Shown here in pieces: positions 1 to 5,462 of a DNA stretch of 9,935 nt. Location: assembly GCA_016284575.1 (NCBI GenBank), contig JAEEPD010000069.1, positions 1 to 9,935 on the forward strand. Direction: 5' to 3'. The translations under genes and the position numbers were made by a program. Origin of the DNA: Bacillota bacterium (GTDB lineage Bacteria; Bacillota; Clostridia; Peptostreptococcales; Anaerovoracaceae). Each line of letters opens with the position of its first letter. Position 1 is the first letter of the stretch. The notes under the pieces were generated by a model. That model was not told the DNA's origin, made no database searches, and saw nothing but the letters and a program-made list of their open reading frames with translations.

Positions 1-127
1 CAACGGTATCCATCTGCATATTGGGGCTCATCCAGCTCATGGAACCGCTCTCACTTATCATGCTCTCCCCTGCCTCGAGCTCAACGATGACTGCAGGCAT
101 GGGCTCGCCAATGATCTGATATTTCAT
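1..127 (-). CDS. AIM24 / TIGR00266 family protein, N-terminal part only
   Basis: Reading leftward from an ATG at 127, the first 42 codons begin MKYQIIGEPMPAVIVELEAG and continue through a GSMSWMSPNMQMDT stretch. This opening matches what I know of the TIGR00266/AIM24 family, soluble beta-rich proteins of unknown biochemical role. The full family length is about 230 residues, so roughly four fifths lie beyond the left edge. The start is fixed by an AGGAGG ribosome binding site (reverse complement of 138-143), ten bases upstream of the ATG. The gene is transcribed divergently from the chromate-transporter pair at 277, and its own promoter is visible at 175-203. The family assignment rests on the N-terminal motif alone, though that motif is distinctive. 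Confidence 0.85.
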   Translation of the reverse strand, partial: MKYQIIGEPMPAVIVELEAGESMISESGSMSWMSPNMQMDTV

Positions 128-174
128 ATGGGGTCTACCTCCTGAAATAATAAGCAATAATAAACATCGTTAAT

Positions 175-203
175 ATAATAACACAGTTTCTCCGTAGAAA
201 CAA
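175..203 (-). promoter_or_regulatory. sigma-A-type promoter of the AIM24-family gene
   Basis: On the minus strand a TTGTTT -35 element (203-198) and a TATTAT -10 element (180-175) are separated by exactly 17 bases. The -10 is preceded by TGT, giving an extended -10. Transcription would begin near 168, about 40 bases before the ATG at 127. The palindrome at 186-201 lies between and partly over these elements. Confidence 0.5.
186..201. promoter_or_regulatory. perfect inverted repeat, candidate operator
   Basis: GTTTCT (186-191) and AGAAAC (196-201) are perfect inverted copies around a 4-base CCGT centre. The element overlaps the -35 and fills much of the spacer of the minus-strand promoter at 175-203. 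That is where a dimeric repressor would block RNA polymerase. It also sits just downstream of a plus-strand TATAAT (174-179) that could start transcription towards the CHR pair at 277, although no good -35 accompanies that hexamer. A 6-bp arm is short and could arise by chance; no regulator gene is nearby. Confidence 0.35.
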
Positions 204-230
204 TAAAAGCGCAAGACATTTATGGAAAAA

Positions 231-267
231 CTCCTGCGGCTGTGATAAACTGTTGCAGCATCAGGAG
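231..267 (+). promoter_or_regulatory. hairpin that can sequester the ribosome binding site of the first CHR gene
   Basis: CTCCTG (231-236) is a perfect complement of CAGGAG (262-267), which contains the Shine-Dalgarno sequence of the gene starting at 277. Inside it, GCTG (239-242) pairs with CAGC (256-259), leaving a 2x2 internal loop and a 13-base apical loop. In an mRNA starting upstream of 231 this fold would block ribosome access, allowing translational control. The pairing is seen directly; the regulatory role is inference, and it requires a transcript that includes position 231. A TATAAT at 174-179 would provide one. Confidence 0.4.
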
Positions 268-276
268 AGAACAATA

Positions 277-861
277 ATGCAGAATAAAAAAGAAGTAAAA
301 AACAAATACCTCAATCTCTTCCTGTCCACCTTCAAGCTCAGCGCCTTCACCTTCGGAGGAGGCTTTGTCATAGTCCCGCTCATGAAAAAGCGCTTCGTTG
401 ACGAGCTGGGATGGATAGACGAACAGGAGATGCTGGACCTTATAGCGATCTCCCAGTCATCCCCCGGCCCCATTGCCGTAAACGCGTCCATACTTGTGGG
501 CTACAGGGTTGCAGGCGTTCCGGGCGCCCTCGTTACAGTATTCGGCACCGTGCTTCCGCCCCTTATCATAATTTCTATAGTATCTCTCTTCTATCAGGCC
601 TTCAGAGACAACCCCCTGGTAAGCATAGCCATGAAGGGCCTTCTCTGCGGCGTTACCGCCGTCATTTTCGATGTGGTGATCAAGCTTGCATCGCAGGTGC
701 TGAAGAAAAAGAGACTGCTCTATGCTGCGATAATGCTGCTGAGCTTTGCCGCTGTCAGGTTTTTAGGCATCAACATCGTGATAGTCATACTGCTTTGCAT
801 CGCAGCGGGTGCGGCAGATACGCTTCTTAAGAAAAAAGCTTCCGGGGAGGATAAGAAATGA
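277..861 (+). CDS. short-chain chromate transporter (CHR family), N-type half, pair 1
   Basis: This 194-residue membrane protein is a single CHR (ChrA) domain, one of two partners that together equal a full-length ChrA antiporter. The first signature FTFGGGF is at residues 24-30, followed by PL and a basic cluster. The second, SQSSPGPIAVN, is at 59-69. Hydrophobic segments follow at about 83-104, 118-137, 147-160 and 164-181, and the tail is lysine-rich. Known short-chain CHR pairs export chromate, but many members are untested. An upstream in-frame TTG at 253 was rejected, because the ATG at 277 has AGGAGAG seven bases before it while the TTG has nothing. The stop overlaps the next gene's start (ATGA), so the two are translationally coupled. 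Confidence 0.9.
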   Translation: MQNKKEVKNKYLNLFLSTFKLSAFTFGGGFVIVPLMKKRFVDELGWIDEQEMLDLIAISQSSPGPIAVNASILVGYRVAGVPGALVTVFGTVLPPLIIISIVSLFYQAFRDNPLVSIAMKGLLCGVTAVIFDVVIKLASQVLKKKRLLYAAIMLLSFAAVRFLGINIVIVILLCIAAGAADTLLKKKASGEDKK

Positions 862-1421
862 TACTTCTTGAACTTTTCTGGAGCTTTTTCCAGATTGGAC
901 TTTTCAGCGTGGGCGGAGGCTATGCCGCCGTTCCCCTCATACAGAACCAGGTGGTCGATGTCCATCCCTGGCTCACCATGGGCCAGTTTGCGGACATCAT
1001 GACCATAGCGGAGATGACCCCGGGCCCTGTGACCCTCAATGCAGCAACCTTTGTAGGAATCAGGATCGCAGGCATCCCGGGCGCCCTGATCGCCACCTTC
1101 GGAAGCATAATACCCTCCTGCATCATAGTCACGACCCTCGCCTGGGCCTACTATAAATACAGGGGGCTCAGCCTTATGCAGGGCATACTCGCGAGCTTAA
1201 GGCCTGCTGTGGTGGCAATGATTGCCTCTGCGGGCTTTTCCCTCTTTACGATGGCGGTGTACGGCCAGAGGCATCTTCCGCCCGACATCCTGAGCGCGGA
1301 CCCAGTAGCCCTGATACTGATAGCAGCAGGCTTTTTCGTTCTGAGAAAATGGAAGCACGGCCCCATACTTGTGATGGGCTGCTGCGGCGCCGCGGCCCTT
1401 CTCATCTACAGCATATTGTAA
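858..1421 (+). CDS. short-chain chromate transporter (CHR family), C-type half, pair 1
   Basis: This 187-residue membrane protein is the partner of the gene at 277 and shares an ATGA overlap with it. FSVGGGY occupies residues 16-22 and AEMTPGPVTLN residues 51-61, so both CHR signatures are intact. Hydrophobic stretches run at about 5-27, 75-97, 113-133, 148-160 and 168-187. There is almost no soluble tail. GGAGG at 845-849, nine bases before the start, lies inside the upstream gene. The two halves probably assemble as a heterodimer in the cytoplasmic membrane, with opposite topology as described for other short-chain CHR pairs. The true substrate is unknown; chromate is the family label only. 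Confidence 0.9.
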   Translation: MILLELFWSFFQIGLFSVGGGYAAVPLIQNQVVDVHPWLTMGQFADIMTIAEMTPGPVTLNAATFVGIRIAGIPGALIATFGSIIPSCIIVTTLAWAYYKYRGLSLMQGILASLRPAVVAMIASAGFSLFTMAVYGQRHLPPDILSADPVALILIAAGFFVLRKWKHGPILVMGCCGAAALLIYSIL

Positions 1422-1440
1422 CGACCACATAAAACAAAAG

Positions 1441-1472
1441 AAGGCGGAGGACCATGAACAGTTCTCCGCCTT
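1441..1472. terminator. two-way intrinsic terminator between convergent genes
   Basis: A 12-bp stem is formed by 1441-1452 and 1461-1472 with one G-T wobble, around an 8-base loop. On the plus strand the right arm runs straight into six Ts (1471-1476), ending the first CHR operon. On the minus strand the stem is followed by a T-rich run (the complement of 1431-1440), so it can also end the gamma-glutamyltransferase transcript coming from 1505. Confidence 0.85.
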
Positions 1473-1504
1473 TTTTCTCGAATTATTTCTGATAACTCAT
1501 CAGT

Positions 1505-3124
1505 TTAGAATGCTGAAACAGCGCCGTCTGCTCTTGATTCGGTTCCGCCCATCAGCACGCCGTCTTCTCTGCGCCAGATGATCTGGCCGCGGCCCATGCC
1601 GATGTTGGAATTAACGATCTCGATCTGATGACCCTTAGCAGCAAGCTGTCTTGCGATCTCGGCAGGTACCTCTCTTTCAAGCTGTACCTTCTTGTCGCCG
1701 ACCCACTGGAATCTGGGAGCGTCCAGAGCCTCCTGGGGAGTCATTCCGAAGTCTACGGTGTTCACGACTACCAGCATGTGGCCCTGGGGCTGCATGAATC
1801 CGCCCATTACGCCGAAGGGGCCGATGGGCTGACCATCCTTGGCCAGGAAGCCGGGGATGATGGTGTGGTAAGCTCTCTTTCCGCCTTCCAGGTAATTGTC
1901 GCTTTCAGGATCCAGGGAGAAGTTTGCGCCTCTGTTCTGGAGGGTGATAGCGGTACCGGGAATGCAGATGCCGGAGCCGAATCTGCCGTAGTTGGACTGG
2001 ATGCAGGATACCATGTTGCCCTGACCGTCAGCCACTGCAAAGTATACAGTGTCGCCGCAGGAGGGATCGCCTGCCTCGGGGAATACTGCCTTGTCGCCGA
2101 TGAGGGCTCTTCTGACGTCAGCATACCTGTCGGAGAGCATATCTTCGACCTTGGTCTTCATGTATCTGGGATCTGCAACGAACTTCTTGGTGTCAACGAA
2201 GGCCAGCTTGATGCACTCGATCAGCTTGTGATATACATCAGCATTTTCCTTCTCATTGCCCAGATCGAAGCCCTTAAGCATCTGCAGAGCCATCAGAGTG
2301 GTAATGCCATGGCCGTTGGGAGGCATTTCGTAAACATCATAGCCCTTGTAGTTGATGGAGATGGGCTCCACCCAGTCGGGATGATAGCTGGTGAAATCCT
2401 CTTCCTCGAAGTAGCCGCCGGTCTCCTTGGAGAAGGCAACCATCTTCTTCATCAGATTGCCGCGGTAGAAGCTTTCGCCTTCTGTCTCAGCGATCTCTCT
2501 GATGGTCTTGGCATAGTCGGGATTCTTGAAGATCTCGCCGGGAAGAGGTGCTCTGCCCTTTGCGCCGAACAGCTCCATCCAGGGGCCGAAGGCCTTGGGA
2601 TCCTTCTTGTATTCGGCAGAGATTCCGTTGTATTCACCCTGCCACTGGGGATTAACGTTGGTAGCTACAGGGAATCCGTCCTCAGCATACTGAGCGGCTC
2701 TTTCCCAGAGCTCGGTCAGCTTCTTTGTGCCGAAGCGCTTGTTCATCTCTACCCAGCCGCCAACAGCACCGGGAACCATTACCGGCAGCCAGCCTCTCAT
2801 GGGAACAGCGCTCAGACCCTTGGCCTTTACGATGTCAGCATTGAGAGCCTTGGGGGAGAAACCGGAGGCGTTGAGTCCGTAGAGCTTTCCGCCGGTCCAG
2901 ATGAGGTAAAAGCCATCGCTTCCAAGCCCGTTGCCTGTGGGTTCCAGCAGGGGCATAAGACCAGCCATGGCTACGGCTGCATCGATGGCGTTTCCGCCAT
3001 TCTTCATGACCTCGATACCAAGAGAGGATGCGAGGGGCTGAGTGGATGCTGCCATACCCTTTGTGCCATAAACCACGTTCCTTACGGATGCGTACTTATG
3101 GCTTCTTCCGTCAAAATTGATCAT
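1505..3124 (-). CDS. ggt: gamma-glutamyltransferase family protein (YwrD-like Ntn-hydrolase)
   Basis: This 539-residue protein is a GGT-family Ntn-hydrolase, made as a precursor that cleaves itself to expose a catalytic threonine. That residue is predicted to be Thr359, in GDTVYF, followed by ADGQGN and the family motif SCIQSNY. N-terminal family signatures are STQPLAS and NGGNAIDAAVA. The oxyanion glycines are probably in VMGGFMQPQGH (about 438-449). There is no signal peptide, so it is likely cytoplasmic, unlike E. coli Ggt. The lid loop after the catalytic strand appears short. The ATG at 3124 is chosen because AGGAGG (3132-3137) lies seven bases upstream; a TTG at 3190 would overlap the promoter. 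The arginine that holds the glutamyl carboxylate in E. coli Ggt has no clear counterpart: the region reads LNASGFSP. Gamma-glutamyl hydrolysis is therefore not assured; an acylase or amidase role is possible. Confidence 0.88.
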   Translation of the reverse strand: MINFDGRSHKYASVRNVVYGTKGMAASTQPLASSLGIEVMKNGGNAIDAAVAMAGLMPLLEPTGNGLGSDGFYLIWTGGKLYGLNASGFSPKALNADIVKAKGLSAVPMRGWLPVMVPGAVGGWVEMNKRFGTKKLTELWERAAQYAEDGFPVATNVNPQWQGEYNGISAEYKKDPKAFGPWMELFGAKGRAPLPGEIFKNPDYAKTIREIAETEGESFYRGNLMKKMVAFSKETGGYFEEEDFTSYHPDWVEPISINYKGYDVYEMPPNGHGITTLMALQMLKGFDLGNEKENADVYHKLIECIKLAFVDTKKFVADPRYMKTKVEDMLSDRYADVRRALIGDKAVFPEAGDPSCGDTVYFAVADGQGNMVSCIQSNYGRFGSGICIPGTAITLQNRGANFSLDPESDNYLEGGKRAYHTIIPGFLAKDGQPIGPFGVMGGFMQPQGHMLVVVNTVDFGMTPQEALDAPRFQWVGDKKVQLEREVPAEIARQLAAKGHQIEIVNSNIGMGRGQIIWRREDGVLMGGTESRADGAVSAF

Positions 3125-3149
3125 AAGCTGTCCTCCTGTCGTTTTATAA

Positions 3150-3178
3150 ATTATATTATCTTCCTCCCGAAAATGCAA
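3150..3178 (-). promoter_or_regulatory. promoter of the gamma-glutamyltransferase-like gene
   Basis: On the minus strand TATAAT (3155-3150) is a perfect -10. A weak -35, TTGCAT (3178-3173), lies 17 bases upstream. The predicted start near 3143 leaves a leader of about 19 bases that just includes the AGGAGG site. The -35 matches consensus at only three of six positions, so this is the weaker of the two divergent promoters. Confidence 0.45.
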
Positions 3179-3183
3179 AAACC

Positions 3184-3212
3184 TTATCAATCAAAGCCTT
3201 ATATGATATAAT
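3184..3212 (+). promoter_or_regulatory. promoter of the second CHR pair
   Basis: TTATCA (3184-3189) and TATAAT (3207-3212) are spaced by 17 bases, and TGA directly before the -10 makes it an extended -10. Transcription should begin near 3219, about 34 bases before the TTG start at 3253. Its -35 is only five bases from the -35 of the opposing peptidase promoter, so one regulator bound here could affect both. Confidence 0.6.
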
Positions 3213-3252
3213 TTTGTGGTTAACAACAATTTCTGAATGGAGGATCGTCATT

Positions 3253-3822
3253 TTGAGCGAACTAATTACCATATTTCTTCTTTTCTTCAAGATGGGAGCT
3301 GTCACCTTCGGGGGCGGATACGCCATGCTGCCGATACTCAGAAGGGAGATCGTGGAGAACCACAGGTGGATGGATGAAGAGACCATCATGGACTACTACG
3401 CGCTGAGCCAGGGACTGCCCGGCATCATTGCAGTAAATGTATCCGTTTTTATAGGATACAAGCGGAAAAAGGCTCCGGGAGCCTTTGCCGCAGCTCTGGG
3501 AGTTGTCTCCCCATCCATCATCATCATTACGGTGATCGCCTTATTCCTGGCAAATTTCAAGGATAATCTCTATGTGAGACATGCCCTTGCAGGCATCTCC
3601 GTTTGCGTGGCAGCGCTCATACTGGATGCTGTGCTCAGCATGTGGAAAAAGGGCGTGAAGGATAAATTCGGCATAGCCATATGTCTTGTGATACTTGCTC
3701 TGAGCGTATTTACTGACATCTCTCCCATACTCCTTGTGGTGGCCTGCGCGCTTCTTGGCATAGGAAAGAAGAGCCTTGACAGCAAGGGCTCCTCCGGCAG
3801 CGGGAAGGAGGCGGCAAAATGA
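3253..3822 (+). CDS. short-chain chromate transporter (CHR family), N-type half, pair 2
   Basis: This 189-residue membrane protein is the first partner of the second CHR pair. VTFGGGY (17-23) is intact. The second signature reads SQGLPGIIAVN (52-62), so the usual PGP has become PGI. Hydrophobic segments are at about 4-25, 73-97, 106-124 and 137-170, and the tail is rich in Ser, Gly and Lys. I start it at the TTG codon 3253: GGAGG (3239-3243) lies nine bases upstream and the N-terminus then aligns with its partners. An earlier TTG at 3214 would add 13 residues that the family lacks and falls almost at the transcription start. The ATGA overlap with the next gene shows coupling. It is transcribed away from the peptidase gene. 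Confidence 0.88.
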   Translation: MSELITIFLLFFKMGAVTFGGGYAMLPILRREIVENHRWMDEETIMDYYALSQGLPGIIAVNVSVFIGYKRKKAPGAFAAALGVVSPSIIIITVIALFLANFKDNLYVRHALAGISVCVAALILDAVLSMWKKGVKDKFGIAICLVILALSVFTDISPILLVVACALLGIGKKSLDSKGSSGSGKEAAK

Positions 3823-4382
3823 TCTATCTTAAGCTATTCTGGGAATTCCTCAAAATAGGACTTTTCGCGGTGGGCGGCGGAATGGCCACCCTGCCCTTTC
3901 TTCAGCGCCTGTCAGTCCAGACCGGCTGGTTCTCGCAGGACCTTATCACTGATATGATAGCGGTCTCCGAGTCCACGCCCGGCCCCATAGGCATCAACAT
4001 GGCCACCTATGTGGGCTGCAACATCGCAGGCATACCCGGCGGCATCATCGCCACCATCGGGGAGGTGCTGCCCTCAGTCATCATCGTGATCATCGTATCA
4101 AAATCTCTGGAGCGCTTCAGAAACAGCCCCTATGTGGGAAGCGCCTTTTACGGCCTCCGGCCGGCAGTCACCGGACTGATAGCCGCGGCTCTGATCGGTG
4201 TGCTGAAGGTCGCTGTTTTCAATTTTGCGGCCTTTCAGGCCAGCGGAGCCCTTCCGGACCTGTTCGATCTTGTAAAGCTGGCCCTTTTTGCAGCTTTCTT
4301 TGTGCTGATAAGAAAATTCAAGAAGCACCCCATAGTCTACATTGCCGCAGGAGCGGTGCTGGGGCTGGTACTGCAGCTTTAA
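3819..4382 (+). CDS. short-chain chromate transporter (CHR family), C-type half, pair 2
   Basis: This 187-residue partner of the gene at 3253 shares four bases with it. FAVGGGM is at residues 16-22 and SESTPGPIGIN at 50-60, so both CHR signatures are present. Hydrophobic segments lie at about 5-26, 71-94, 113-133, 148-163 and 170-187. Its opening (LKLFWEFLKIGLFAVGGG) closely resembles the C-type half of pair 1 (LELFWSFFQIGLFSVGGG), so the two C-type proteins are paralogues, and the whole pair may have arisen by duplication. GGAGG at 3806-3810 precedes the start. No convincing terminator follows: the inverted repeat near 4381-4405 is interrupted and lacks a T-run, so read-through into the methyltransferase gene is possible. 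Confidence 0.9.
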   Translation: MIYLKLFWEFLKIGLFAVGGGMATLPFLQRLSVQTGWFSQDLITDMIAVSESTPGPIGINMATYVGCNIAGIPGGIIATIGEVLPSVIIVIIVSKSLERFRNSPYVGSAFYGLRPAVTGLIAAALIGVLKVAVFNFAAFQASGALPDLFDLVKLALFAAFFVLIRKFKKHPIVYIAAGAVLGLVLQL

Positions 4383-4421
4383 GCCCTTCATAAAAGGCAT
4401 AGCTTTATACGGAAAAAGCAA

Positions 4422-4450
4422 TTCAAATCATATATTTTTAGTTATATAAT
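4422..4450 (+). promoter_or_regulatory. promoter of the DNA methyltransferase gene
   Basis: TTCAAA (4422-4427) and TATAAT (4445-4450) are 17 bases apart. With a usual 6-8 base gap the transcript would start at about 4456-4459, only two to five bases before the ATG at 4461, leaving no room for a ribosome binding site. Confidence 0.55.
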
Positions 4451-4460
4451 ACTTTCAATC

Positions 4461-5267
4461 ATGACAGAACAACCCAACAGAACAGAAAACATACTCTGCT
4501 GCGGCGATAATCTTATCTTTCTTGAGCAGCTGCTGGAGGACGGGTACAGGGATTCCATAGATTTCATCTATATCGACCCGCCCTACTTCACCGGAGCTGA
4601 CTACAAGCAGTATATGGACAAGTGGGACAGCATGGATGAGTATCTTGCCATGCTGAAGGACCGCTTTGTTATCATGAAGGAGCTCCTCTCCCCCACCGGC
4701 TGCATCGCCGTCCACCTGGACTGGCACGCGGTGCACTATGTGAAGGTGGAGATGGACAGGATCTTTGGCTACAATCACTTTGTGAACGAGCTGATATGGA
4801 GCTATAAATCCGGCGGTGCCAGCACCAGAAGCTTCGCGAAAAAGCATGACAACATACTGGTCTATTCCAAGACCTCCAAATACAAATTCAATCCCCAGAA
4901 GGAAAAGTCATATAACAGAGGCGGTAAGCCCTACAGGTTCAAGGGCGTGGAGGAATTCAGCGACGAGCACGGCTGGTACACCATGGTGAACCACAAGGAT
5001 GTCTTTACCATCGACATGGTGGGGAGGACCTCCGCTGAACGCACAGGCTATCCGACTCAGAAGCCGGAGAAGCTTATGGAGCTGCTGATAGCGGCCTACA
5101 CGGACGAGGGAGACCTCTGCGCAGACTTTTTCGCAGGCAGCGGAAGCTTCGCAGTAGCCGCCGCTAAAAACAACAGACACTATATCTGCTGCGACAGTTC
5201 ACCTGAAGCCCTGCAGGTACAGGTCGAAAGGCTGAACAAGATCTCATCACATTATGTTGTAAAGTAA
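4461..5267 (+). CDS. beta-class site-specific DNA methyltransferase, probably N6-adenine
   Basis: This 268-residue enzyme transfers a methyl group from S-adenosylmethionine to DNA. Motif IV, DPPY, is at 39-42 and comes first. TQKPEKL (199-205, motif X) and DFFAGSGSF (222-230, motif I, the SAM-binding glycines) come near the end. This order defines the beta class, shared with type III Mod subunits and orphan methylases such as YhdJ. DPPY rather than SPPY favours N6-adenine over N4-cytosine. The target-recognition region is probably about 115-195, which is short, so recognition may be simple. No restriction nuclease, specificity subunit or phage gene is beside it, so it is likely solitary and may act in gene regulation or as an anti-restriction remnant. 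No ribosome binding site is seen before the ATG. Recognition sequence cannot be predicted. Confidence 0.88.
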   Translation: MTEQPNRTENILCCGDNLIFLEQLLEDGYRDSIDFIYIDPPYFTGADYKQYMDKWDSMDEYLAMLKDRFVIMKELLSPTGCIAVHLDWHAVHYVKVEMDRIFGYNHFVNELIWSYKSGGASTRSFAKKHDNILVYSKTSKYKFNPQKEKSYNRGGKPYRFKGVEEFSDEHGWYTMVNHKDVFTIDMVGRTSAERTGYPTQKPEKLMELLIAAYTDEGDLCADFFAGSGSFAVAAAKNNRHYICCDSSPEALQVQVERLNKISSHYVVK

Positions 5268-5275
5268 TTATGATC

Positions 5276-5412
5276 CATCGGCTGACGGACGAAGCAGCAA
5301 GTGCTTCGAAAGACCATGGGCTAGCGCTTAATTGAGCAGCGGCTGACTATGGAAGCCGATGCGAGATTAAAAAGCGAGGTCTTGAGAGGCACTTGCTGTT
5401 CGGAAGGAAGCC
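5276..5412 (+). ncRNA. candidate structured RNA or leader element, class not established
   Basis: The 195-base gap 5268-5462 has no gene but dense complementarity. Helix A joins 5290-5304 to 5389-5402: 14 base pairs with one bulged G. Nested in it, AAGACC (5310-5315) pairs with GGTCTT (5378-5383). CATCGGCT (5276-5283) pairs perfectly with AGCCGATG (5354-5361), crossing helix A as an 8-bp pseudoknot. CGGCTGAC occurs twice (5279-5286, 5340-5347); the second copy can instead form a local hairpin with 5354-5358, so the strands compete. A small hairpin lies at 5326-5337. No poly-T terminator follows, so it may be the 5' leader of the ATPase gene at 5463 or a processed RNA. A possible promoter is ATCACA (5246-5251) with TATGAT (5269-5274), spacing 17; a start near 5281 would cut the pseudoknot strand. 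From memory the layout recalls the Firmicute raiA-motif RNA, unverified. Strand is inferred from flanking genes. Confidence 0.5.
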
Positions 5413-5462
5413 TCACCAAATAGATAAAAATTATAGAATATATATAGACCCAGGAGAAAAAC

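Noticed and set aside
244..251. Extended -10 (TGA followed by TAAACT at 246-251) as promoter of the first CHR pair
   Set aside because: No -35 lies at a suitable distance, and the start would fall inside the ribosome binding region. The upstream TATAAT at 174-179 is at least as good, although its -35 is also poor.
3124..3190. Longer N-terminus for the GGT-like protein from a TTG at 3190
   Set aside because: The extra 22 residues do not resemble the family, the TTG would overlap the predicted promoter and its transcript start, and the ATG at 3124 has a perfect AGGAGG.
1628..3211. A 527-codon open frame on the plus strand, antisense to the gamma-glutamyltransferase-like gene
   Set aside because: It covers the peptidase gene almost completely, has no ribosome binding site at its start, shows no recognisable domain, and is explained by the codon bias of the opposite strand. 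The GGT motifs prove the minus-strand reading.
4381..4405. Possible terminator after the second CHR pair (AAGC-CCTT pairing with AAGG and GCTT)
   Set aside because: The stem is two 4-bp blocks split by a 4-base bulge and is not followed by a T-run, so it does not qualify as an intrinsic terminator.
4461..5267. A restriction-modification or phage island around the methyltransferase
   Set aside because: Both neighbours are ordinary chromosomal operons. No nuclease, specificity subunit, integrase, transposase or attachment repeat is visible.
5423..5462. A promoter in the AT-rich run just before the MoxR gene
   Set aside because: Several TATA-like hexamers occur (5432-5446), but none has a recognisable -35 at 16-18 bases, so I cannot place one with confidence.
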